Origin: Micromonosporaceae bacterium
Lineage (GTDB): Bacteria; Actinomycetota; Actinomycetes; Mycobacteriales; Micromonosporaceae
Assembly: GCA_019690055.1 (NCBI GenBank)
Contig: JADGGF010000230.1
Span: forward strand, 1-7,060
Direction: 5' to 3'
Length of the DNA: 7,060 nt
Shown here: one piece after another, positions 1 through 6,123 of the stretch
How the letters are laid out: each line of letters opens with the position of its first letter
Position numbering within the stretch: position 1 is the stretch's first letter
Position numbers and translations under genes: made by a program
The notes under the pieces: generated by a model
What the model was told of the DNA's origin: nothing
What the model saw: the letters and a program-made list of their open reading frames with translations, nothing else
The model's database searches: none

Positions 1-99
1 GTTGGCTGTTGTTTGCTGGTCGGGGGGGGTTTGTCGGTTGGGTGTGGTGCCGGGATCGGGCGGTGAGCCGGCCGGAGCGCCACCCCCGGTCGCGGACGT
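1..99 (-). terminator. C-rich, G-poor operon tail, candidate Rho-dependent termination region
   Basis: No gene is visible here. Read as the minus-strand transcript leaving the last operon gene, the 60 bases at 60..1 contain 32 C, 20 A, 7 G and 1 U, including a run of eight C at 29..22. A long C-over-G bubble with little secondary structure is the known character of Rho-utilisation sites. I found no convincing intrinsic hairpin followed by a U run; the GC-rich palindrome CCGGCCGG just after the stop has no U tract. The strand bias could also reflect something lying beyond the window edge. Confidence 0.35.
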
Positions 100-819
100 T
101 CAGCGCTCGGCCTCCGGCTGTTGGGTCGTTACGACGGCGGGCCAGCCGGCCTCCTCCGTCAGCTCGGTGAGGACGTAGGTGGTGGCGAGCCGATCGGAGC
201 GCAGGCGGACGAGCATGACGAACTCGTCGCGGGTGACCCAGAGGTGCTCTTCGACCCCGGGCCGGGCACTGACGACGAAGTGCGCCGTCGCGAACTTTCC
301 GGCGGGGACACTCACGTCCTCGTCACCGACGAACCGGATGCGCAATCCCTCGTGACGCTCGATCAGGGGTCCGGTGGAGCCGTCCGGGAGCAGCGAGGAG
401 GCGTATCCGTGCCGGATCTCCTGCCAGTCGCCCGACCGGCCGCCGGCGGGGGTGATCCACGAGTCGCCGGCCACGGCGTGCGGGACGAAGTAGTCGGCTT
501 CGCCGTCGATATGAACCTGTTGCTGCAGCACTCCGCGGCCGTGGACGTGGGTGTGGCCGGACAACAGGCCGGGCTCGAACCAGAACCGTCCTTCGCCCAG
601 GAAGCGGCCCTGCCGGCGGTGGCTCACGAAGGAACTCACCGGTCGCATGCGCGCATCGACGGTGTGCACTACCCATCGCTCGATCCGGGTGTCGAACATG
701 CGGCAGTGCGCGGTCAGGGTCTTCGTGCCGTCCTCGTGGAGGCTGATCGACCAACGCTCGCGACCCCGCAGCCCGTGGTCGCCCCGGTATTCGATCGTGC
801 CGTGCCGTACGGTGCTCAT
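100..819 (-). CDS. Hypothetical beta-rich protein (DUF3108-like), last gene of the operon
   Basis: A 239-residue protein that I do not recognise by name. The ATG at 819 overlaps the TGA of the upstream VOC gene as ATGA (816-819), and only a weak ribosome site precedes it, so translational coupling is likely. There is no signal peptide, lipobox or membrane segment, which suggests a cytoplasmic protein. The sequence alternates charged and hydrophobic residues, as in an antiparallel beta barrel or sheet. Residues 169-183 (VSVPAGKFATAHFVV), then a W-containing strand near 194 and a final YVLTEL strand near 215-220, resemble the C-terminal half of DUF3108-like proteins, where a 'V-PAG-F-T' turn is typical. 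Residues 89-103 are rich in His (H89, H91, H93, H103). This may be a small-molecule-binding or lipocalin-like partner of the VOC protein. The frame stays open upstream to 1917, but that extension is antisense-type shadow across the VOC gene. Confidence 0.8.
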   Translation of the reverse strand: MSTVRHGTIEYRGDHGLRGRERWSISLHEDGTKTLTAHCRMFDTRIERWVVHTVDARMRPVSSFVSHRRQGRFLGEGRFWFEPGLLSGHTHVHGRGVLQQQVHIDGEADYFVPHAVAGDSWITPAGGRSGDWQEIRHGYASSLLPDGSTGPLIERHEGLRIRFVGDEDVSVPAGKFATAHFVVSARPGVEEHLWVTRDEFVMLVRLRSDRLATTYVLTELTEEAGWPAVVTTQQPEAER

Positions 820-1745
820 CGCGCACCGTCCACTTCGATCACCTCGAGCAGTTCGCCTTCGACACCGGACACCGTGAACCCCAGGCGTCCGGCGAACGGG
901 CCGGCGGCGATCCGGGTCACCGGCGATGGCTCGTAACCGGCAGTCCGGAGACCGGCGTGCACGAGCGCCACGTCGGGTGCCTCGAAGGTCAGGCCGACGG
1001 TGCCGCCTTGGGCGTCGGCCTGCAGCGTGTCCGCGTTGTGCCCCTGCAGTTCGACGGCGCCCAAGCCCGTACCGGCGGGTCCGGTCTTGAGGAGATCCAT
1101 GGCGACGGGGCGGCCCGTGGGCAATCCCCACGCCTGGTGGATGGGGCCCCGATCGAACCGGGCCGACATCAGGGGATGCATGCCCAGCGCGCCGGAGTAG
1201 AGCGCGAGCCCGTCGGCGTGCCGGGAGGTCCGGACGTGCACCTCGAAGACCCGGCCCGCCTCCTTGTCGGTGGTGGGAAACTGCCGGCCCGGGACCGCGG
1301 TGAGCCCCGCGGTCACGATCAGGTGTGTGCCCCACGGCATCCGCCACAGCGCGGAGCGGTGCCGGTTGCCGCCGAGTTCGGCGAGATCGGCCTCGATGGT
1401 TCGCCCCACTCGCCTGGTCCCCGGGAAGGCGTCGACGCGGGCCGCCACGCGGTCCACGTCCGCGACCACGATCTCGACGCTGTCCAGCCCTCGGGGCAGT
1501 CCCGGTGCGTCGGGACGCGCGACCCCCTCGATCAGGCACAGCCGCCCGACGTCCTCGTCGCGGTCGCCGAACAGGACCCAGCGGGCCCCACGAATCGTGG
1601 TGGCCCAGTGCGTCTCGACCGCTCCGGAGTCGAGGACGGAGAGCCCGATCGCCCTGGCACACAGCGTGCGTGCCTGGTCCAGGTCCGGGGTCTGGACCCA
1701 GGCGCACTTCAGGCTCCGTAACAACGGGCTCGCTGGAAAATCCAC
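816..1745 (-). CDS. Two-domain VOC family protein (glyoxalase / extradiol dioxygenase fold)
   Basis: A 309-residue cytoplasmic protein with two VOC modules, about residues 10-147 and 165-306. Each holds two beta-alpha-beta-beta-beta units. Visible marks are the opening strand SLKCAWVQTPDLDQA (11-25), LDSVEIVVADVDRVAARVDA (87-106), MPWGTHLIV (136-144), the second-module opening FEVHV (167-171) with ALYSGALGM (181-189), and the closing strand GELLEVIEV (297-305). Length and layout match extradiol dioxygenases and related two-domain glyoxalase-fold enzymes. H170 and E301 sit where the first and last metal ligands would be, but no His is obvious at the middle position, so catalysis of the classical type is uncertain. 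The start is GTG at 1745, preceded by AGGCGG seven bases upstream. It lies 11 bases after the ATPase stop and overlaps the next gene by four bases. Reaction and substrate are unknown. Confidence 0.88.
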   Translation of the reverse strand: MDFPASPLLRSLKCAWVQTPDLDQARTLCARAIGLSVLDSGAVETHWATTIRGARWVLFGDRDEDVGRLCLIEGVARPDAPGLPRGLDSVEIVVADVDRVAARVDAFPGTRRVGRTIEADLAELGGNRHRSALWRMPWGTHLIVTAGLTAVPGRQFPTTDKEAGRVFEVHVRTSRHADGLALYSGALGMHPLMSARFDRGPIHQAWGLPTGRPVAMDLLKTGPAGTGLGAVELQGHNADTLQADAQGGTVGLTFEAPDVALVHAGLRTAGYEPSPVTRIAAGPFAGRLGFTVSGVEGELLEVIEVDGAR

Positions 1746-1752
1746 GATATGA

Positions 1753-1758
1753 CCGCCT
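1753..1758 (-). promoter_or_regulatory. Ribosome binding site AGGCGG for the VOC gene
   Basis: AGGCGG lies seven bases before the GTG at 1745 and overlaps the TAG stop of the preceding ATPase gene (1757-1759). It supports the GTG start and coupling of the two genes. Confidence 0.7.
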
Positions 1759-2809
1759 AATTTGATGGATCGATGTATGGAACTGGAGGTTCATCGCCGG
1801 CCCCCGCGCCGAGCCGCGGGGCGGGGCGGTCGCCGGCTCGGACATGGCAGGCCAGCCGGCGATTCCCCGACAGCACCGAGATCGGCGGGTACTCCTGGCG
1901 ACAGCGCTCTTCCGCAAGGGGACAGCGCGGGTGGTAGTGGCATCCGGAGGGTGGGTTCACGGCAGAGGGGATCTCGCCACCCGGGGCCCGATAGAGCCGG
2001 GCGGCGTCCGGGTCCGGGCGGGGGACCGCCGCGAGCAGCGCCTCCGTGTAGGGATGCCGCGGGTCCCGCTCCAGATCGTCGATGCTGGCCACCTCGACCA
2101 GCCGCCCCAGGTAGAGGACCGCGACCCGGTCCGCGATGTAGGAGACGGTGGCGAGGTCGTGGCTGATGAACAGCAGCGAGAAGTTGAGTTCCTGCTTGAG
2201 ATCGACCAGTAGGTTCATCACCTGGGCCCGCACGCTCACGTCGAGCGCGGCCGTGGGCTCGTCGGCGATGAGGAAGTCCGGACGCGTGCTCAGGGCCCGC
2301 GCGATCGCTACGCGCTGCAGCTGTCCGCCGCTGAGCTCGTGCGGGTAGCGGTACGCCAGTCGGCTGGACAGGCCGACCAGGTCCAAAAGCTCGCGGGTTC
2401 GCCGCTCGCGCTCGGCGGCGTCGCCGAGCTTCTGGACCTTCATTGGTTCCTGAATGATCTGGGTGACGGTGTAGCGCCGGTTCACCGACGCGTACGGGTT
2501 TTGGAACACCATCTGCATCCGGCGCCGAATCTGACGCTCAGCCGAACCCTTGGCTCGGTGGACATCGATGCCGTCGAACAGGACGCGGCCCGAGGTCGGC
2601 CGGTAGACGCCCATCACGGCGCGTGACAGCGTGCTCTTGCCCGAGCCGCTCTCGCCGATCAGTCCTACGGACTCGCCCCGAGCTACCGTGAGGCTGACCC
2701 CGTCGACGGCGTGGACCACCGGCCCGCGTCTTGCCGCGACCCGCCAGCCGGTCAGCGGGAAGTGGACGCGGAGGTTCTCGATCCGGAGCAGGGGATTCAC
2801 GTCAGCCAT
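1757..2809 (-). CDS. oppF: Oligopeptide/dipeptide-type ABC transporter ATP-binding protein (OppF/DppF type)
   Basis: A 350-residue ATPase, the second nucleotide-binding subunit of a peptide/nickel-family importer. It works on the inner face of the membrane, paired with the OppD-type subunit. Visible motifs are Walker A GESGSGKST (52-60), Q-loop VFQNPY (101-106), signature LSGGQ (159-163), Walker B FLIADE (179-184), D-loop ALD (188-190) and switch His in SHD (H217). The C-terminal oligopeptide-type extension has HPYTEALL (252-259) and the Cys cluster C290, C296, C303 and C321 found in this subfamily. The N-terminal segment GWRVAARRGPVVHAVDGVSL is typical of OppF. I chose the ATG at 2809 because GGGAGG lies eight bases upstream and the family N-terminus begins here; the frame runs open to 2926, but that extension lies inside the OppD gene. 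It overlaps OppD by eight bases. The gene symbol denotes family role only; the substrate is unknown. Confidence 0.95.
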   Translation of the reverse strand: MADVNPLLRIENLRVHFPLTGWRVAARRGPVVHAVDGVSLTVARGESVGLIGESGSGKSTLSRAVMGVYRPTSGRVLFDGIDVHRAKGSAERQIRRRMQMVFQNPYASVNRRYTVTQIIQEPMKVQKLGDAAERERRTRELLDLVGLSSRLAYRYPHELSGGQLQRVAIARALSTRPDFLIADEPTAALDVSVRAQVMNLLVDLKQELNFSLLFISHDLATVSYIADRVAVLYLGRLVEVASIDDLERDPRHPYTEALLAAVPRPDPDAARLYRAPGGEIPSAVNPPSGCHYHPRCPLAEERCRQEYPPISVLSGNRRLACHVRAGDRPAPRLGAGAGDEPPVPYIDPSN

Positions 2810-3848
2810 CTCCCTCGCCTCCCGACGCCGCCGGAACCGCGCCGCTGACCACATGGCAGGCGGCGCGGGCCGTCGCGCGCTCCGTGCGGGGCGGCAGGAC
2901 GGGCCGGATGGTGTCGCACAAGCCACTGATCCGTTCCTCGCACCGCGGGGCGAAGGCGCAGCCGGCCACGTCGATGGACAGGTCCGGGACCGCGCCGGTC
3001 ATGGTGTGGAGCCGACGGCCGTCGCGGGGAAAGGCCGGGATCGACTTGAGCAGCTGCCGCGTGTAGGGGTGCTGGGGGTTCCGGAACAGGTCGCGGACCG
3101 GAGCGTCCTCGACGATGCGGCCGGCGTACATGACCAACACCCGGTCGCACATCTCGGCGACGACCGCGAGGTTGTGGGTCACCAGCACAACCGCCAACCC
3201 GCGTTCGTCCCGCAGCCGTCGGATCAGCTGCAGCACCTGCGCCTCGATGGTCACGTCGAGACTCGTGGTGGGCTCGTCGGCGAGGAGGACCTGCAGCCGC
3301 TCACTGGCGCAGGCCAGCGCGATCATGATGCGCTGGAGCTGGCCCTGGCTGAACTGAAACGGGTAAGAATCCAACTTGCCCCGACCGTCGATTCCGACGG
3401 CCCCGAGCAGTTCGACGGCCCAGGCATCGAGTTCTCGACGGCTCATTCCGGGAAAGTGGCGTTTCAGCACCCGACGGAACTGGCTGCCGATCGTCCAGGC
3501 GGGGTTGAACGCGTTGGCCGGGTCCTGGGAGATGAAGGCCAGTTCGACGCCTCGCATCCGGCGGTACTCGGCCCGGGGCAGGGACCGTACGTCCTGTCCG
3601 GCGACCTCCAGCACGTCCGCCCGCGCCTGTCCGTTCTCCCCGATCAGGTCGAGCAGGGACTTCAAGACCGTACTCTTGCCGGACCCGCTCTCCCCGACCA
3701 GGCCGACGATCTCTCCACTGTGGACGTCAAAGGAGACGCCCCGGACGACCGACGTCTCCTGGGCTCCATTGCGGTAGACCGTGTGCAGGTTCTCCACGCG
3801 CAGAGCCGGAGGCCGGTGCGGGTGCGTGGACGTCGTCAGTCCGTTCAC
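2802..3848 (-). CDS. oppD: Oligopeptide/dipeptide-type ABC transporter ATP-binding protein (OppD/DppD type)
   Basis: A 348-residue ATPase and first nucleotide-binding subunit of the importer. Motifs are Walker A GESGSGKST (52-60), Q-loop Q108 in FISQDP, signature FSQGQ (166-170), Walker B VLLADE (187-192) followed by PTTSLD, and switch His H225 in THN. The oligopeptide-type tail has HPYTRQLL (260-267) and Cys at 297, 303, 311 and 331. The context MRGVELAFISQDPANAFNP (98-116) is typical of OppD/DppD proteins. The signature has Gln where LSGGQ or FSGGM has its first Gly. The start is GTG at 3848, overlapping the preceding permease stop as GTGA (3845-3848). AAGGAG lies 11 bases upstream, slightly distant, which fits coupled translation. 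The protein is full length for the family. The symbol denotes family role; the transported compound cannot be read from the sequence. Confidence 0.95.
   Translation of the reverse strand: MNGLTTSTHPHRPPALRVENLHTVYRNGAQETSVVRGVSFDVHSGEIVGLVGESGSGKSTVLKSLLDLIGENGQARADVLEVAGQDVRSLPRAEYRRMRGVELAFISQDPANAFNPAWTIGSQFRRVLKRHFPGMSRRELDAWAVELLGAVGIDGRGKLDSYPFQFSQGQLQRIMIALACASERLQVLLADEPTTSLDVTIEAQVLQLIRRLRDERGLAVVLVTHNLAVVAEMCDRVLVMYAGRIVEDAPVRDLFRNPQHPYTRQLLKSIPAFPRDGRRLHTMTGAVPDLSIDVAGCAFAPRCEERISGLCDTIRPVLPPRTERATARAACHVVSGAVPAASGGEGDG
2818..2823 (-). promoter_or_regulatory. Ribosome binding site GGGAGG that fixes the OppF-type start
   Basis: GGGAGG lies eight bases before the ATG at 2809, inside the end of the upstream ATPase gene. 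It decides the start against the longer open frame reaching 2926, which lacks family similarity. Confidence 0.7.
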
Positions 3849-4846
3849 GACCTGGTCAGCTCCTTCCGCGAGAACTTCCTGACCGAGGAGCGCACGCGGG
3901 GATCGAGGTGGTCACGCAGGTCGTCGCCGAGCAGGTTGAACGTGAGCACCGTCAAGGCGAGCGCGAGCGACGGGAACGCCACCAGCCACCAGCAGCCGAG
4001 CGTGAGGAAGCTGCGCCCGTCGGCGAGCAGCGTGCCCCAGCTGGCGTCGGGGGCCTGAACTCCGAGCCCGAGAAAGGAGACCGCGGCCTCGACGACGACC
4101 GCGCCGCCGAAGGCGAACGCGGCTTGGACGATCAGCGGCGCCGTGATATTCGGAAGCACGTTGTGGAACAGGATGTGCCGGCGACGGGCACCGAAGGTCT
4201 TCGCGGCGACGATGTACTCCTCCTCCATCTCGGCGAGCACACTGGAGCGGGCCACCCGGGCGAAGATGGGCACGAACACGAGCGCGATCGCCAGCGTCAT
4301 CAGGGGGATGGCGGTCAGTCGCACGGGCCCGAGCGTGACTCCGGACCGTCCGAGCAGTCCGGTGACGACCGGGACCAGGACGAGCAGGGGAAAGGCGAGG
4401 ACGATGTCCATCGTGCGCATGATCAGGCCGTCCCAGATCCGGCCGGAGCTGAAGCCGGCGGCCATTCCGGCGATCGTGCCGACGACGCAGGCGATGGCCA
4501 CCGCCGCGAGACCGACGAAGACGGAGATGCGCGTGCCCTGCAGGAACCGGCTGAACACGTCGCGGCCGAACTCATCCGTGCCCATCCAGTACTCGGCGCT
4601 GGGGGCCTGCAACGTCTCGCGGCCCATCGCCGCCGGATCGTGCGGCGCCAGCAGCGGACCGAACACGGCGAGGAGAAGGAACACCATCAGCACGCCGAGA
4701 CTGATGCGCGAGACCCAGGTGCTGGTGAGCCGGGCGACCAGGTCGGCCAGGCCGCTGGGCCGGGCCAGACCCTCGGCGGCGGCCGGCTCCTGGCCGGGAT
4801 CGCGCGGGCGCGGGCCGTTCACCGCATCGTTCGCTGTGCCGGTCAT
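3845..4846 (-). CDS. oppC: Peptide/nickel-family ABC transporter permease (OppC/DppC type)
   Basis: A 333-residue inner-membrane permease, the second of the pair forming the translocation channel. A polar N-terminus of about 45 residues precedes the first membrane helix (about 46-66) and the OppC-type N-terminal block ending in HDP. GTDEFGRDVFSRFLQGTRIS (89-108) is a hallmark of this subfamily. Further hydrophobic helices lie near 107-131, 145-165, 178-196, 235-262 and 283-306. The ATPase-contacting EAA loop is at about 211-233 (YIVAAKTFGA...NVLPN), and FLGLGVQAPDASWGTLL (258-274) is the conserved C-terminal motif. The ATG at 4846 overlaps the upstream permease stop as ATGA, and AAGGGG lies six bases upstream. 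The frame stays open to 5338, but that part is shadow of the upstream permease. The sequence shows no substrate specificity. Confidence 0.95.
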   Translation of the reverse strand: MTGTANDAVNGPRPRDPGQEPAAAEGLARPSGLADLVARLTSTWVSRISLGVLMVFLLLAVFGPLLAPHDPAAMGRETLQAPSAEYWMGTDEFGRDVFSRFLQGTRISVFVGLAAVAIACVVGTIAGMAAGFSSGRIWDGLIMRTMDIVLAFPLLVLVPVVTGLLGRSGVTLGPVRLTAIPLMTLAIALVFVPIFARVARSSVLAEMEEEYIVAAKTFGARRRHILFHNVLPNITAPLIVQAAFAFGGAVVVEAAVSFLGLGVQAPDASWGTLLADGRSFLTLGCWWLVAFPSLALALTVLTFNLLGDDLRDHLDPRVRSSVRKFSRKELTRS

Positions 4847-5808
4847 CGGGCGCCCCTTCTCGTCGAGAGGCGGATGCGGGGATTGATGACGCCGTAGAGC
4901 ACGTCCACCACAATGTTGATGACGACGAATGTGATAGCGATGAACATCATCACGCCGATGGTGACGGGGTAGTCGCGGGTGGCAAAGGACTCGACGAGCA
5001 GGCGCCCCAACCCCGGGATGCCGAAGACGCTCTCGACCACCACCGAGCCGCCGAGGAGGAAACCCGTGACGACGCCGACGATGGTGACGACCGGCATGAG
5101 CGCGTTGCGCAGCGCGTCTTTCCAGATCACGGTTCGTTCCGCGATGCCCAGGGCGCGAGCCGACGAGATGTACTCCTGGCCCAGCACCTCGAGCATGCTC
5201 GATCGAGTCAGTCGAGCCACCAGGCCCATCTCGGGGATCGCGAGCGCCGTTGCCGGCAGGATCAGGTGGCGTACGTTCTCCCAGGCGTTCTCGTGGAGCG
5301 GAACGTAGCCCTGGAACGGGAGCACGCCCGTCACCCACCAGCCAAAGATCAGGATGAGCAGGATACCGATGACGAAGTTCGGGACCGAGATCCCGATCAG
5401 CGACACCACCCGGACCAGTTGGTCGTAGGGGCGATTGCGGTGCAGGGCCGAGGTGACCCCCAGGGGTACGCCGATCCCGATGATGAGCACCAATGCGAAC
5501 AGGCTCAACTGGACGGTGGCCGGCAACCGGGCACCGATGAGTTCGGTCACCGGCAGGCCTGAGGTGTAGGAGTTACCCAGATCCCCCCGTACCACCGCGG
5601 CGAACCAGGCGAAGTACTGCTCGACGAGGCTGTCGTCCAGCCGCAACTGCTTCCTCGCCGCCTCGATCGCCTCCGGGCTCGCGCCGGCGCCGGCCTGCAG
5701 GACCGCCGGGTCTCCGGGCGCCGCTCGCAGCATCCCGAAGGAGATCACCGAGATGAGGAACAGCACGGGAACGGCGAAGAGCGTCCGGAAGACGATCAAG
5801 CGCGACAT
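4843..5808 (-). CDS. oppB: Peptide/nickel-family ABC transporter permease (OppB/DppB type), first gene of the operon
   Basis: A 321-residue inner-membrane permease, partner of the OppC-type subunit. The first helix (about 8-27) is followed by RAAPGDPA (28-35), typical of OppB/DppB, then an extracytoplasmic region with LVEQYFAWFAAVVRGDLGNS (61-80), also hallmark sequence. Further helices lie near 97-121, 132-157, 180-200, 239-263 and 284-306. The EAA loop is at about 212-240 (EYISSARALGI...RNALMPV). FGIPGLGRLLVESFATRDYP (262-281) is strongly conserved in the family. The start is ATG at 5808 with AAAGGA four bases upstream; the N-terminus then matches family length. An extended frame to 5964 would add 52 residues unlike any permease N-terminus and would run across the likely promoter, so I rejected it. 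The gene heads a run of six closely packed genes. Confidence 0.95.
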   Translation of the reverse strand: MSRLIVFRTLFAVPVLFLISVISFGMLRAAPGDPAVLQAGAGASPEAIEAARKQLRLDDSLVEQYFAWFAAVVRGDLGNSYTSGLPVTELIGARLPATVQLSLFALVLIIGIGVPLGVTSALHRNRPYDQLVRVVSLIGISVPNFVIGILLILIFGWWVTGVLPFQGYVPLHENAWENVRHLILPATALAIPEMGLVARLTRSSMLEVLGQEYISSARALGIAERTVIWKDALRNALMPVVTIVGVVTGFLLGGSVVVESVFGIPGLGRLLVESFATRDYPVTIGVMMFIAITFVVINIVVDVLYGVINPRIRLSTRRGAR

Positions 5809-5812
5809 GACG

Positions 5813-5818
5813 TCCTTT
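5813..5818 (-). promoter_or_regulatory. Ribosome binding site AAAGGA for the first permease gene
   Basis: AAAGGA lies four bases before the ATG at 5808, a short but workable spacing. It supports this start over upstream candidates in the same frame. Confidence 0.6.
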
Positions 5819-5853
5819 CCCCGCGACCACGGGATCAGGGACCACCAGCAAAC

Positions 5854-5870
5854 GTCCGCAACTTTGGAAC
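5854..5870 (-). promoter_or_regulatory. Possible degenerate copy of the upstream palindrome
   Basis: On the minus strand GTTCCA and CGGAC flank six bases here. They resemble the half-sites GTTCCG and CGGAAC of the perfect palindrome at 6107-6123. The position, just downstream of the predicted transcription start, would suit a repressor. The match is partial and may be chance. Confidence 0.2.
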
Positions 5871-5883
5871 AGCGTTTCGCAGA

Positions 5884-5912
5884 ACGGTAAGCGGACGCGG
5901 GGTCGGGGTCAA
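5884..5912 (-). promoter_or_regulatory. Candidate sigma-70 promoter of the transporter operon
   Basis: Minus strand: TTGACC at 5912-5907 (five of six matches to TTGACA), a 17-base spacer, and TACCGT at 5889-5884, which fits the actinobacterial -10 form TANNNT. Transcription would start near 5877, giving a leader of about 70 bases before the ATG at 5808. No other spot in the gap matches both boxes with correct spacing. Confidence 0.55.
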
Positions 5913-6032
5913 GACTCTGGGTGGCGGCAGGTCGGGCGCGTCGTCGGGCCGAGGCGTGGTCCATCGGCGCTGGGTGGTCGAGTGCCGTTGGCGTTAGCGG
6001 CGATCGCCGTCCTCGGCGGACCGCCTGCGAAT

Positions 6033-6052
6033 CAATGAACGTGCACGTATTG
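6033..6052. promoter_or_regulatory. Imperfect 20-bp dyad, possible operator
   Basis: The 10-bp core ACGTGCACGT (6039-6048) is a perfect palindrome. It is bracketed by CAAT (6033-6036) and ATTG (6049-6052), which are complementary arms offset by two bases. It lies in an A/T-richer pocket upstream of the candidate promoter. The binding protein is unknown. Confidence 0.35.
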
Positions 6053-6106
6053 GCCGGTGGGTCGGTGGCGCGTGTGCGTCAGTCCTATAACGACTTGGGA
6101 AAAGCC

Positions 6107-6123
6107 GTTCCGTTTAGCGGAAC
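6107..6123. promoter_or_regulatory. Perfect 17-bp palindrome GTTCCG-N5-CGGAAC, IclR-type operator candidate
   Basis: Half-sites GTTCCG (6107-6112) and CGGAAC (6118-6123) are exact inverted repeats around TTTAG. The arrangement and half-site are of the kind described for IclR-family regulators, which often control uptake and catabolism of aromatic and other small organic compounds. No regulator gene is present in the window. The site lies about 300 bases upstream of the first permease gene and just beyond the remnant's coding-like portion. An A/T-rich stretch with TATAGG (6088-6083, minus strand) follows it and could be a weaker second -10 box, but I see no good -35 box. Confidence 0.5.

Larger units (their letters stand above)
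5809..6113. other. Intergenic regulatory region without a gene
   Basis: About 300 bases between the end of the gene remnant and the first permease gene. Open frames crossing it show no family resemblance. It holds the promoter at 5884-5912, a 12-bp palindrome CGGCGATCGCCG (5998-6009), the dyad at 6033-6052, and, at its right edge, part of the 17-bp palindrome. The segments around 6029-6052 and 6082-6123 are clearly richer in A/T than the flanking genes, as expected for control DNA. The region contains no divergent gene start. Confidence 0.6.

Noticed and set aside
68..82. GC-rich palindrome after the last stop as an intrinsic terminator
   Set aside because: The stem is weak and no U tract follows in the minus-strand transcript, so Rho-type termination fits better.
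100..1917. A single 605-residue open frame on the minus strand covering both left genes
   Set aside because: Only the last 239 codons look like protein. The upstream part is rich in Arg, Gly and Pro and is the shifted frame of the VOC gene, which has its own start, ribosome site and recognisable fold.
2631..4058. A 475-residue open frame on the plus strand
   Set aside because: It runs antisense to the two ATPase genes, whose motifs are unmistakable. Its translation has no recognisable domain, and high-GC DNA commonly gives long antisense frames.
3908..4897. A 329-residue plus-strand frame rich in Glu, Asp, Arg and His
   Set aside because: It is antisense to the OppC-type permease, and its composition is the expected mirror of hydrophobic high-GC codons.
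5809..5964. A 52-residue N-terminal extension of the first permease
   Set aside because: The extension has no family similarity, crosses the candidate promoter, and the ATG at 5808 has a ribosome site and the usual family N-terminus.
5998..6009. Perfect palindrome CGGCGATCGCCG as an operator
   Set aside because: Short GC-rich palindromes containing GCGATCGC arise often in such DNA, and nothing about its position supports a function.
6015..6025. GGCGG-A-CCGCC as a terminator hairpin
   Set aside because: A one-base loop cannot form as drawn and there is no U run on either strand.
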